In this document: piece by piece, positions 11,601-21,481 of the stretch
Numbering within the stretch: position 1 is the first letter of the stretch
How the letters are laid out: every line of letters begins with the position of its first letter
Notes under the pieces: generated by a model
Told to the model about the DNA's origin: nothing
What the model saw: only the letters and a program-made list of their open reading frames with translations
Databases searched by the model: none
Program-made: the position numbers and the translations under genes
Source of the DNA: Neurospora tetraspora
Lineage: Eukaryota > Ascomycota > Sordariomycetes > Sordariales > Sordariaceae
NCBI RefSeq assembly: GCF_033439725.1
Contig: NW_026944389.1
Span: 3,224,001-3,288,000, forward strand
Length of the DNA stretch: 64,000 nt
Reading direction: 5' to 3'

Positions 11601-12563
11601 CTAAACCCCCGGCCCCGGCCCCGGCTCATCCATGATGAGAAACTGAAGAACTGTTCCGATTTTGGGCATGCGTCTCTTCAACCGGACCTCACCGTTACTA
11701 TCCGTGCCGGTGTTGAGCGCATTCCAAAATGCTTTGAACCGTTCCAAGGACAACGCACAAAACTCTTCCCGTTTATTGGCGTTTCCCACCAGGTCGCGCA
11801 GCCGTGTAATTCCGCACACATCCTCTTCTCCCACCCACACCAAGCCTTCCAGCTCACGGATCAACTCTCGCAAGACAGCTAGGTCCCGGATATCGACGAA
11901 CTGACTGGAGTTACGTCCAGTACCCAACGCCCAGCCCCATGGCAACTTGAACGTCTGTGCAGCGCGGTAAGGTATTCACACAGCCGCCTCGTAACCCATG
12001 CACATCATGATCTGGAAATCTTGGACTCCGGAGAGGAACTGAGCGAGTTGATCCTTGGCTTCGGCAGAGATGATGTAGGCTGGATCATGAACTATAACAA
12101 AACGGCCCTCTAAGCCCATCAAAGTGGTATACGCGTCGCATGTGTGCAAGACCCCTATAGTCGATCGAGAGACCCATTCCAATCCTCGGCGGCTCTCAGC
12201 CTCCAACTTGCTTGAGGTGGATGTGGTCTTGCGAGAGCCATGGGCTGCTTTGTATCGTTCTTGGGCGAAGGCGCGCGAATCTCGACAAACATGGGCGAGA
12301 GCCGGGGGTCGGCTAGTCAAAATCATGGGGGGAAGGGGTGTGCGCGTGGAAGGCGGCAAAGTCGTTTCGGGAATCGGATCGAGAACTTGGGCCCAAATCA
12401 TGTCTCGGAGTTCTTGAGGCAGAGACATAAGCGTTCGCGGTGTGAGATCCGGCTGATCAGCCCCATCCTTTCCATGGGGGAAGACAGCCGCGTCGTTGCT
12501 CTCGGTCAGTTGTAGTTCCTCAAGAGTGAGGTTTGCTGCTTGCGGAGTGGTGTCCACCAACAT
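11601..12563 (-). CDS. 2EXR-domain protein, copy 2 of a tandem pair
   Basis: I read this as a two-exon gene of 293 aa: exon 1 is 12563-11982 and exon 2 is 11900-11601, with an 81-nt intron (GTGTGA...TCAG, phase 0). Without splicing, exon 1 ends at a TGA immediately after the donor. Joining to the second frame keeps an open, compositionally normal C-terminus (FVDIRDLAVLRELIRELEGL). The 2EXR signature LMSLPQELRDMIWAQVL is at about residues 45-61, followed by LTSRPPALAHVCRDSR and EWVSRSTIGVL. It resembles its neighbour (9920-11014), which makes the pair tandem paralogues. The splice model is an inference; a degenerate second half is the alternative. Confidence 0.7.
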
Positions 12564-13005
12564 TTCGAACCGTGGAACAGATGTCGATGACGAGACAGGA
12601 TGTAGATGGCGAGTTAAGAGGTTCCTTCATAAGAAGCAAAAGGAGGATGGGATGTCGGGGGAGAAAGGACTCTTCAGGCTGACAGGTGTGGGGTAACGTT
12701 GTAACCTGCGCCGCTTCAGACGCGACTCTTTCGTGGTACGTACTTGGCTAGTAGGAGATGTTTCGGTAACTTGGCAGTTTAACATGGTGTTTATGACAAG
12801 CCATTGATGGATGTGACTAGATGGGTGATCTTCAAGGCCGTCATCGGAGGAGGGACGTGGAGGTAAATATCCGTTTTCTCCCCACTCTCTGTGTCTTGGA
12901 ACTTTGTCCTCCTCAAACCTCCAAGCAGCTGTCGATTCCTCATCACACTTGGATCAACCATAACCCAAACGCCAACCACTGCGAGATCATCTCATATCTT
13001 CAGCC
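12564..13005. other. divergent promoter region
   Basis: About 440 nt between the minus-strand 2EXR gene and the plus-strand GFA-like gene. Nothing beyond an expected bidirectional promoter was recognised. Confidence 0.5.
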
Positions 13006-13509
13006 ATGGCAGACACGGACAAGGGACTCCCCGTCAGCTGCGAATGCGGATACATCAAGTTCCAGACGCCATCGTCGAAGCCGCTCGGAATGGCATGCTG
13101 CCATTGCACGTCTTGTCGAAAACAGTCAGCCTCATTCTTTGGTACCTCGGTTTACTTTCCTGCCAGCGAGATGTTTCCTCTACCGGCCGATCTCGAGTCG
13201 AAGCTCTCCGTCTTCACCCATCCAGCCGACAGCGGCAACACGATGCACTGCTACTTCTGCCCCAAGTGCGGAGTTCGCATTCTCCATGCTGGCGTGCTCC
13301 CCGATGGCAGCATGCGCCCTGCCGTCTCTATCAAGGGCGGAGTTATCGATTCTGGGCTGGATTGGAAGGAGATGAAGCCCAGGCACATCTACACTCGATC
13401 CGCGGTCATGGACTTGCCTGAGCAGTGGGAGTGCTACGAGACCACTGCGCCAGCACAGTATGGCCCACCGCCGGGAGATAATGGCAAGGACAAGAAGAAG
13501 GAAGAATGA
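13006..13509 (+). CDS. GFA/CENP-V-fold zinc protein
   Basis: Single-exon gene for 167 aa. The cysteine pattern is that of the glutathione-dependent formaldehyde-activating enzyme/CENP-V family: CEC at residues 12-14, CCHCTSC at 31-37 and CYFCPKC at 82-88, expected to bind two zinc ions. The loop SASFFGTSVYFPASEMF after the second motif is also typical. In bacteria, Gfa was proposed to help formaldehyde react with glutathione; most fungal members have no proven substrate. The C-terminus is a Lys/Glu-rich tail. The cytosolic prediction rests on the absence of a signal peptide or membrane segment. The start has good context (CAGCCATGGC). Confidence 0.9.
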   Translation: MADTDKGLPVSCECGYIKFQTPSSKPLGMACCHCTSCRKQSASFFGTSVYFPASEMFPLPADLESKLSVFTHPADSGNTMHCYFCPKCGVRILHAGVLPDGSMRPAVSIKGGVIDSGLDWKEMKPRHIYTRSAVMDLPEQWECYETTAPAQYGPPPGDNGKDKKKEE

Positions 13510-13860
13510 CCATGTGTTTTCTGTTTTGGCCTGGATGTTGTTGCTACGTGGAGGCCGGAACTGTTGTCGTCATCTTCCCTTGTTTGCGGGATGGGAATGC
13601 TAGCGCACCGCCTAGTAGCTACAGTCCTAACGCATTGTCCCCAGAACCATTGCAGTAATTGTTAGCGCACCATCTCCTTTGACCGTGAGGGTTAGGGTTG
13701 TATCCGTGACTGGTCCTCATCTGAAACTGTAGCGGGACGTGGAGATCAAATCAGGGGCGGGAAGAAAGAGTGGGGCTGACAACACCCTCCCCGCCGCGGC
13801 GCTGCGACCCTGACGGATCCCAACTTTTTAGCACTTAACCGCCCGCGCTCTGGCTCCTGA
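13510..13860. other. short intergenic region
   Basis: Spacer between the GFA-like gene and guanylate kinase. One GGGTTAGGGTTG telomere-like stretch occurs near 13,690 and is probably coincidental. No gene was recognised. Confidence 0.5.
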
Positions 13861-13923
13861 ATGTCCGCCATGCGCCCAGTCCGTCTCGTCAACTCCATTC
13901 TTCGAACGCGTCTCATCCACACA

Positions 13924-14691
13924 ATGGCTCCCAGTATGCCTTTCCGCTTTACTCTTAAAGACACCATGATCCTCCACCAATACTGACTCGGCCGCGCTGC
14001 CAGTTCTCCCTCCTGATCGTCGCCCCGTCGTCATCTCCGGCCCCTCTGGCGTCGGCAAGGGCACCCTCTTCAAGCTCCTTTTCGAGAGACACCCCGACAC
14101 TTTCACTCTTTCCGTGTCGCATACCACCCGCGGCCCCAGACCTGGCGAGAAGGATGGCGTCGACTACCACTATGTCACCAAGGAGGCTTTCGAAGAGTTA
14201 AAGGCCAAGGGCGGTTTCGTCGAGAGGTACGGACAACAACAATCACAGAGACACGACTTGAGAGCTGGCGGCTAACTCCCCATAACAGTGCGCAGTTCGG
14301 CAGCAACTTCTACGGAACCAGCAAAGCCACCATCGAGGAGCAGTCTGCCAAGGGCAAGGTTGTCGTTCTCGACATCGAGATGGAGGGTGTTAAGCAGATC
14401 CAGGCTTCTGGCTTCCCCGCCCGCTACGTCTTCATTGCTCCCCCATCAGAGGAGGAGCTCGAGAAGAGACTGCGCGGCCGCGGCACCGACAAGGAGGAGG
14501 ACATTCTCAAGAGACTGACTCAGGCCAAGAACGAGCTCGCTTTCAGCAAGACCGGTGTCCATGACAAGATCATCGTCAACGAGGTACGTGTCGCTCCAAG
14601 ACGCCGTGCGCTATCACCAACTAACACACTGTAGGATCTCGAGAAGGCCTACAAGGAACTCGAGGAGTTCGTCTATGCGCCGGTCAACTGA
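13924..14691 (+). CDS. GUK1: guanylate kinase
   Basis: Catalyses ATP + GMP to ADP + GDP in purine nucleotide synthesis. Four exons (13924-13933, 14004-14226, 14289-14583, 14635-14691) encode 194 aa. The P-loop VISGPSGVGKGTLFKLL lies at residues 13-29, then the GMP-binding region SVSHTTRGPRPGEKDGVDYHY, then VVVLDIEMEGVKQI, FIAPPS and the lid RLRGRGTD. All introns have good GT-AG ends, and intron 1 carries a TACTGAC branch site. The length matches yeast guanylate kinase. An in-frame upstream ATG at 13861, directly after a TGA, would add MSAMRPVRLVNSILRTRLIHT, an arginine-rich, acid-free stretch resembling a mitochondrial presequence; the internal ATG at 13924 then gives the cytosolic form. Start choice is therefore uncertain. 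Confidence 0.95.
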
Positions 14692-16303
14692 GCTTGGGGT
14701 TGCAAATAGGGTCTTGAATAGACTATACTTGGATCAAGCACCTCTCCTCAAATCGTGCCAAATTTCGGGATTGCCAAACTGGACAATTTTTCGCATGGGT
14801 CTTCGCCGCAGCCGTCGAACTTATACTGTGATAACACCGGAGCAACATCACTGGCCGGTCAGTTTTTTGGCCGATGCCCCAGATAGACAGCATGACTAGC
14901 CAGGCCGTAATCGTCTTCAGCCAGAGACGTCCGCTCTTACAAGGCTCCGGGGCTACTCTTGGGTCTGGTCGATCTACAACAGGCCGTCGAGACCAGCCCC
15001 AGTTGCTGTCTGCCTTGGAAGGACACGGACGAACCCATTACAACAAGATACCTCGCAACCCTCTCAGCCTCCCATCCTCCAATCGATGCTCTGCATTGTA
15101 TGTCGCGGACGTTCTTTGTCGATTACGAGACAATGGCACTGCTCGACACTCGGAGTGATTTCGTCACTCCCTCGGATCAGGAGTCTGAAATGTCGAACTA
15201 TCAGCCTATTATTGGTCCCGCATACTCAAATACTTGAGCTACACTATCTATCATGAGTTTCTGTCCATATTCTACCATCTTTCCAACCAAATTGTTCCAA
15301 GATACGTCTCGATACGCAAGTCTTAGGACGTCTAGGGGAAGTTGGGCCCAGCATCGGAGTATAAGCCGGAGAGGAGGATATTCAAGCTCTTGACCTGATC
15401 GACAATTTCACCAACATAGCTGCCGCGAGAATCCACAAACTTCCACGCAGCCTATGGCATGCCACCTCTAGTCTTTTCATTTGCGTTGCAACCAGCCTTT
15501 TCTTGTGGTTGAGTCATGTTGCCGGCTTATCTAAGCATTCCCAGTCATTTATCGTGTGGTAACGTGGTTCAGAACATTCCCACCTGTAACCTTCCTTGTG
15601 AGCGTTGTTCGTCATCACTACGGCGAACAGTAATGCGAGAAAGGTAGTGCTCAAAGACTACCTCTAGTCCTCCGAAGATAATGATGGCTTGGGAAGACAA
15701 TTGTCTCTCAATGGACAACCACAGCAACGCTCGCCCTGCAGTTGAGATCGATTGTGTGGCACAGGCCAGGAAAGGTGTAACGGACACTCCCTTGAGACTA
15801 CCTGACCCTACACTCTTCGTATCGCATCTCACGAGAACAGTCTGACGCCCCAGCCAACCTGTCGGTTTTCCCATTTGTCACAAGCTCGGTGTAATCCAAG
15901 ACCGGGACGCCGTTACACTGGTCTTCCGTCACATTGCCCTTACCCTTCGGTAGCATCATACCCCGTCTCACCCGTGTTGACCAGTACCCCGGATTTCAAC
16001 CCGCATCTTCCTCGGAGGATGAAACTTCAAGTAGACATTCAGTCTCGGCACCCCTCGGCTGGTGATTATCCCATTCGCCAACCAGCACATATGTCGACCC
16101 CGACCCCCAACATGTTGGACGTGACCTGTCCGCAAAATGCAGGCAACCAACAGTTTATGTTGAAGCCGCGAGGCTAAGACTGAACAAACGAAAAGTGGTG
16201 ATGATTGAGGAGAAGGTCAGTCAGAAGGACTGACCAGTCTACGAAATCTATCTACTGAACAAACGGCCAAAAAGGCGGAAGTGCTTGGCACAAAGAGCCC
16301 CAC
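14692..16303. other. long intergenic region, no gene recognised
   Basis: About 1.6 kb with only short open frames lacking ATG or family features. Some stretches, for example 14,950-15,240, stay open for about 90 codons but start at non-ATG codons and show no recognisable motif. It may hold decayed genes. Confidence 0.45.
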
Positions 16304-16498
16304 AGCGGCTGAACAGTTTACCAAGAGAGGAAAAAGATGTGATGATCCATTCGTCTCTTACTTTTGGCTTTTTAAGAAAAAATGCTATTGAGGCAAGCTT
16401 CGCCAGCCAATTTTTTCTGGGCTAGCGAAGCTTAGCTTAGAGCGGCTGAACAGTTTACCAAGAGAGGAAAAATATGTGATGATCCATTAGTCTCTTAC
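16304..16498. repeat. 58-bp direct repeats flanking a hairpin, upstream of the sugar-porter gene
   Basis: Two nearly identical 58-bp copies, 16304-16361 and 16441-16498, differ at only two positions. They begin AGCGGCTGAACAGTTTACC and end GTCTCTTAC. Between them is an inverted repeat, AAGCTTCGCCAGCC at 16395-16408 and GGCTAGCGAAGCTT at 16420-16433, forming a 14-bp stem with one mismatch and an 11-nt loop. The block ends 135 nt before the transporter ATG, so it lies in its promoter. It could be a small mobile-element remnant or a duplicated regulatory block. Confidence 0.85.
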
Positions 16499-16632
16499 CT
16501 GGAAGATGGTGAAATAAAGTCGTGGGATCCCTGGGTCTGTAGGCTGAATTGTATCTCTTCACAAATCCCAACTCTCCTCAAGTCGTCGTTCGCAGCGAGC
16601 AACAAGAACCCGACGACCAGCTTTCCGTCGAA

Positions 16633-18455
16633 ATGGCCATCATAGGAGCCAAAGAAGAACATGGCGATTCACGTCTAACTGAACTGGCCAAGGCGGACAC
16701 GATAAAGTGGTATAAAAAACCAAACCTTCGTCTGCTTTACCTGATCCTCATTCCTTGTGGATTAGGGGTAGAATGGACGTCAGGGTTCGACTCGTCCATG
16801 ATGAACAGCCTTCAAGCTGTAGAATCCTGGGTAGACTGTTAGTCGGCCACCATCAGACCTTCCCAGTTGACTTTACCACAAAATGTGTTGACTAACTGTA
16901 GAGTACTCTCTTTTACTAGACTTCGACAACCCTACCAAAGGTCGACTAGGCCTACTCAACGCGATGTACTCGCTCGGCTCGCTCTGCGCCATCCCCTTTA
17001 TCCCCACCATCAGCCTCTATCTCGGTCGTCGTCGAACAATTCTCCTCGCCTCGCTCATCATGTCCATGGGCGGTGGCCTACAGGCCGGTGCCCGCAACTC
17101 GGATATGTTCCTCGCCTCACGCTGGGTCCTGGGCTTTGGCATTCCCTTCGCCCTCGTCAATGCGTCCTGCTTGATTGGGGAGTTATCCTACGCCAATGAA
17201 CGGCCGATTATGACCTCGCTCTTCAAGGCTTCCTGGTCCGTCGGTGCCATCGTCGCTGCCGGCACGACCTACGGCACCTTTCAGATGAAGAGTACCTGGG
17301 CCTGGAGACTGCCGAGTTTGCTACAGCTCGTACCGAGTTTCTTCCAAATCGCATTCATGCCCTTCTGTCCAGAATCACCACGGTGGCTGATTTCTAAAGA
17401 TCGTGGGGACGAGGCGTTCGCTATCCTGAACAAGTACCACAGCGAGGGTATCGACGGTGAGGAATTTGCCCGACTCGAATATGCACAAATCCAGAGCACC
17501 ATTGCCCAGGAAAAAGAACTGGCGAGTAGATTCGCTTGGGCCGACGTTATTCGCGATGCGCCCATGCGGAAGCGATTCACGATTGCGGCCATCATGGGGT
17601 TCTTCACGCAATGGAGCGGCAACGGGTTGCTCAGCTTCTACATGAAGAAAATCTTGGCTTTGGTGAATATTACGGACAACCGCACCGTTCAGAAAATCAT
17701 CCTCAGCCACACTTGCTGGGGTCTCATCTACGCGGTGCCCATTGCCCTGATAGCACCAAGGTTTCCGCGTCGAAGGATGTTTTTGCTTTGCACCATCGGC
17801 ACGGCAGTCGTTTACATCGTCTGGACCATCGCCAGCGCCAGAGCAAGCATCGAAAATTCTTCGCGAGCAGCTATCCCCGTCTTGGTGTTCATCTTCGTGT
17901 ACGGACCGTAAGTCTCGAACCCAAGCCAACCCAAACCAACCCGAAATGCCTGCCCACTGGTGCTAGTAGAGGCACCTTACTAACCTCTCACATTCACATA
18001 CAAACAGATTCTACAACATAGGCTGGAACGCCCTCGCCTACACCTACCTAGTCGAGCTCTTCCCCTTCCAACAGCGGGCGCAGGGTATCGCCGTGGAGCA
18101 ACTCAGCGTGAGCGCCGCCGTGTTTTTCAACACCTACATCAACCCGATTGCGCTGGACAGCATTGGATGGAAGTACTACATCGTGTACTGCGTCTGGATC
18201 ATGGTGGAGATCTTGACGGTGTACTTCTTCTTTCCCGAGACGCATAACCGGACGTTGGAAGAGCTCAGCTTCATGTTTGAGGGTAAGGAGGTGCAGGAGA
18301 AGGTGCAGAAGAACATGGATAAGGTGTTGAATATGGAGTTGGAGGGGATGGCGTCGCCTGTGAGAGAGATGGAGACGGTGGAACTGGAGGCTGGGGGGAA
18401 GGGGGGTGGGTTGGGTTTAAGGCTTTCGTGTGAAGCGTTATACCATTATGTATGA
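16633..18455 (+). CDS. MFS sugar-porter-family transporter (hexose/lactose permease type)
   Basis: Plasma-membrane transporter of 546 aa, encoded by exons 16633-16837, 16920-17907 and 18008-18455. Splicing restores the family block FDSSMMNSLQAVESWVDYFD across intron 1 and YGPFYNIGWNALAYTYLVEL across intron 2. Sugar-porter landmarks are GRRRTILLAS after TM2-3, PESPRWLISKDRGDEA at the end of the first half, and PETHNRTLEELSFMFEG after TM12. Length and motifs fit fungal lactose/cellodextrin-permease-like members; the substrate is not determinable. The start is the first in-frame ATG (16633). Upstream lie the 58-bp direct repeats and hairpin, an unusual promoter feature. Confidence 0.93.
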
Positions 18456-20118
18456 CCTGATTGTGAGCATATGATCCGGGGCAACGATAGCCATTAGACA
18501 CGTCACAGCCTTGCGGCCTTCAGAGCAAGGCATTCTACCACCACACTCTAAGATGAAAGTATCATGGTGCTGAGACAGCTCCAAATGATTCCCTCCGTAT
18601 TTGCCTACGAGTTCTTTCTGAAAAAGCATTTCATGCCTTAAGGCCCCACAGTCTCCAGGTACTCGTCGATATCTCCAAAAGGCGACATAGTCTGGATCCG
18701 TACTTAAAGCATGTCATCATCAGCGCCGATCAAAGTCTCTCAGCCCACACCCCACAGAATCAGCTCTGGAAACGACGACCATAAATCCCTGAACTGCCAC
18801 CTTTCCTACGCTGATCAACAGACACTGTTGGCATCCGGCTGCGCATGCGACGTGCTCGTCAAATCGTTCAAGAACCTGCTCAACCTCGAAACTGTCGATC
18901 TTGCAAAGTTTCCACTTGCCAAAACGACATACTACGCAACGTGATGGAAGTTATCGGTGGAAAGCATCGACGGGTCCGAAAGCATGCGCGATAGTGCTGC
19001 CATTGGTGTTAGGTAGCAGCCGCTTGGGCGAGCAGCGAGTGCCGGGCACGGCCGGGTCCTGTGGGACTAAGTTCTCGGCGGCGAAGTCGCATCGGGAGGG
19101 CTAGAACGATGGGAGGTGTAGCAACCGCCGTGGTGGTGGAGGATCTAGACGAAGAAGCTGCAGCACTGTACTTCTCAGTAGGGGAAGGCACAGGTTTGGT
19201 GTATGCATGTGTTCTGAACTCTGAAGTAGTGCTGCTGCTGGCGCCTTCCGGTTACGCAAATAATTTGTAGGCTCTACTACTCCTTTCCAGTCGCTTCACG
19301 TCCCATGTTCGATATCTGCCCGTCCTTTGCTAACTACCATTTTTTGTTCTTTCCGGCGAGCAAAGCGGTTGTAACATCGTAGTTTTGTGGACAGACATCT
19401 CATTGAGGCGATGGGGGAGAATGGACGAGAACAAAGCCCACAGATTGGGTTCTCAGTCAATCGTGCCTCCTTTCTGTGCTCCTGACCAGGATCTGATGCA
19501 TACCTTAATGGCACATAGACGGAAGCGACATTTCAGGAGTTGCTTGGTATCATCGGGCAAAAGGTTAAGTACATCTAGTTGTACTTCTTGGGTGAGAAGT
19601 CGTGCTTGCCGAGCTTGGGATGTAAGGTAGAACTTCAGCACATCATTCCCATTGGTTACTCCTGCTAAGAAAAATACAATCAGGTCATTAGCTGAGTGAG
19701 GAAGGAGAGAATGCCCGCCGAGCTGCTGGTTTGTCACTCTTGTTGCTGGATTCAGGATGTCTCAACCGATGTTGTTTCTCTTGTGCTGGTCGCCATAGGA
19801 CCTATGTACTAATATCACATACACAGGAAGGACCGTACTTTCATCTGAAGTCGGGATCATAGTAGGAGCTACACATAGGTAGAGGCAACAGAATGGCTCT
19901 TCAAACATACAAAAGGCCTTCGATTTCCATTACTTCCAACCGACGACGAACAAATTTCATATTCCGTTTCCACGACCACACCCGGGCCCACGTCTCGTTG
20001 TTCTCGCCGTCGCTTTTCGTCCTGTCGCTTTTCGTCCTGTCGCTTTCCTTCCACCCCAAACGTCAGTCCTGAACCCTATTCACGTGCAGCACGGTACCGT
20101 TGGCCTGCTCTCAAGAAG
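18456..20118. other. gene-poor debris region
   Basis: No intact gene was recognised. A 77-codon ATG frame at 18711-18944 (containing FKNLLNLETVDL) vaguely resembles fragments of fungal F-box-type proteins but is too short to call. A fragment of the PKNGL-type family lies on the minus strand at 19014-19090. The segment ends at the donor of the 5'-UTR intron of the 20.3-kb family copy. Confidence 0.45.
19014..19090 (-). pseudogene. PKNGL-family fragment (central/3' block)
   Basis: The minus strand reads DFAAENLVPQDPA, matching the DFAAENLGPQDPAHHSPLAQA block of the 57.8-kb copy and the equivalent of the 63-kb copy. A 5-nt insertion (GGCCG) after the PQDP codons then shifts the frame before the SLLAQA equivalent. 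Only about 77 nt are recognisable, so this is a relic. Confidence 0.75.
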
Positions 20119-20308
20119 GTATGTAGAGATCACTCGAGGTTCTGATTAATCCAACCGCGATCAGGCATATGTTTCACCATATAATCATCCTGGCCTGCCA
20201 CCCTGCGTACCTGTCTGGTGCCCCCTAGGGCACTGCTCACAAAGCTCACCACATACATCGTTTGCTGACTGGATTGCTTGCATGTTACTAATAACATATG
20301 TCTTATAG
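20119..20308 (+). promoter_or_regulatory. predicted 5'-UTR intron of the 20.3-kb family copy
   Basis: The donor AAG|GTATGT and acceptor TCTTATAG enclose 190 nt, with TACTAATAAC as branch region; the acceptor is 15 nt before the ATG. Blocks inside (ATCATCCTGG, ACCTGTC...GGGCACTG, TTGCATG) are shared with the intron before the 35.8-kb copy, showing that the two loci were duplicated together with their leader. Confidence 0.65.
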
Positions 20309-20323
20309 TGACCCGAGCTCGAA

Positions 20324-20978
20324 ATGTCTGCCAATACCAACACCAACCACACGGGCAATGGCCCCCTACCCCACCTCAAGCGCCTCATGCCCAAAAATGG
20401 GATGTTCTGGAACCGGGCCAATATCCTTCGCCCTGATAGAAGAAACGAGGTGGTCGTGCAGGTCCTCGAATCCCTGGTCCACGAGACCCACCCCGGCGTA
20501 AAGCTTTCCTCCCGTCCCGGCCTGGAAGACGGGCCATCGAGAATCTCCTCTGCGAGGTCGTCGATACGGCGACTCGCTTCGAGGCCGCTTCTCCGCCCAA
20601 ATTTCTGTCGACCCCCTCGCCGCAGTCGGCCTCTCCGGTCTTCTCGAGGAAGACTTCGATGTGCTTGCGGACGAGCAATCCTTTGTCGATAGGACACGGG
20701 AAGGCACCAGGCTGGGCCAACAGCTCAGCTCCAACGTGTTCGACGCCCTGTTCCTCGCGGTCGTCGAAGGCCGTGAGAAGTTTCTGGCAGCCGCCGCCGA
20801 GCGCCAGAATCTGGCTCAACAGGCCGCCTCAGGACATTCGCCTCTCGCCCAGGCGGTTGATAGATTCTTGGCTACGGCCTGGTGGTGGCACGAGGCCAGG
20901 ATTCCAGTGGAGGTGCAGGTTGGGGAGCCGGATTTTTTTGGAGATGGCGACAATATTCCCGTCGGACGAAACTGGTAA
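20324..20978 (+). pseudogene. PKNGL-family gene, full length but frameshifted
   Basis: I do not recognise the family outside this window. The ATG at 20324 opens with MSANTNTNHTGN and then LMPKNGMFWNRANIL and RPDRRNEVVVQVLESLV in frame one. The next block, AIENLLCEVVDTATRFEAA, is in a second frame. The rest (VDPLAAVGLSGLLEED, LGQQLSSNVFDALFLAVVE, SGHSPLAQAVDRFLATAWWW) is in a third, ending at a TAA at 20976-20978. The first shift coincides with an apparent 5-nt insertion within GGCCTGG; the second lies near 20,600. No GT-AG intron explains either shift. Compared with the intact 35.8-kb copy (214 aa) the acidic C-terminal tail is mostly missing. Sequencing errors are possible but two in one copy favour decay. 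Confidence 0.8.
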
Positions 20979-20992
20979 ACATCCTTACAGTC

Positions 20993-21070
20993 AGTCATAT
21001 GGATGGTACGTAACGCCTTTGATGAAGTACGAAATGCATCCATGGATGAAATCGGAGAGAGTAAGACGTG
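20993..21070 (+). repeat. dispersed repeat, copy also at 25397-25477
   Basis: The segment starting CATATGGATGGTACGTAACG and ending GAGAGAGTAAGACGTG aligns with 25397-25477 (CATATAGATGAGAGGTAGCA to GAGAGAGCAAGACGTG) at roughly 75 % identity by eye. It lies just 3' of the 20.3-kb family copy. Confidence 0.6.
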
Positions 21071-21178
21071 TGTTCTAAATACCAAAAAATTGAGAACTAT
21101 CAGAACCCGTCCCCATTCTCGGAACGACCTGGGGTCCATTCCAACCCCAGAATCAAGCAACTTTCCTGCCAAATTGCA

Positions 21179-21281
21179 GAGACCGAACAAGACAAAACAG
21201 TTCTGTTCCTACATAACATTGTCCCGAAGAACGGCCTTCGCTGGAAGTTCTACGCCAATCATGGCATCATTTTATGGAGGA
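21179..21281 (+). pseudogene. PKNGL-family 5' fragment
   Basis: The plus strand reads LFLHNIVPKNGLRWKFYANH, matching the start of the 63-kb copy (LFLHNIVPKNGLRWKYYANH). The similarity includes the leader GAGACCGAACAAGACAAA and the splice acceptor TTGCAG before it, then stops abruptly after the codons for GII at about 21281. The ATG position is mutated. This is a 5'-end fragment only. Confidence 0.8.
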
Positions 21282-21339
21282 GGAGACCCGCACCTTTCCC
21301 CCAATTAACCAACCTGCAGCTTTGATGGCTGGAATCCTT

Positions 21340-21480
21340 GACATTGCCGAATTGGGACATGATGAAGAATGTAGTTGGTTAAATGTGGTTGGGAATTCTT
21401 GCCAACAGTTCATCAGATGGTGAATCGGGCGTTGGAGATGCCCTTGCAGGAGCATAAGTTGTCTTTCCACACCATGATCT
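21340..21480 (+). repeat. coding relic related to the minus strand of 25590-25752
   Basis: The plus strand from CGAATTGGGACATGATGAAG to GGGCGTTGGAGATGC aligns with the reverse complement of 25590-25752. Both translate in one frame to LPNWDM followed later by SSDGESGV-ALA, with stops here, so this is probably a decayed protein gene of unknown identity. Confidence 0.55.
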
Positions 21481-21481
21481 G

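Noticed and set aside
13688-13700. Interstitial telomere repeat (GGGTTAGGGTTG; also near 25,063)
   Set aside because: Fewer than two full TTAGGG units at each site; chance occurrence is likely.
16549-16632. N-terminal extension of the sugar-porter gene beginning at 16549
   Set aside because: The codon at 16549 is TTG, not ATG; the first in-frame ATG is 16633 and gives a normal N-terminus.
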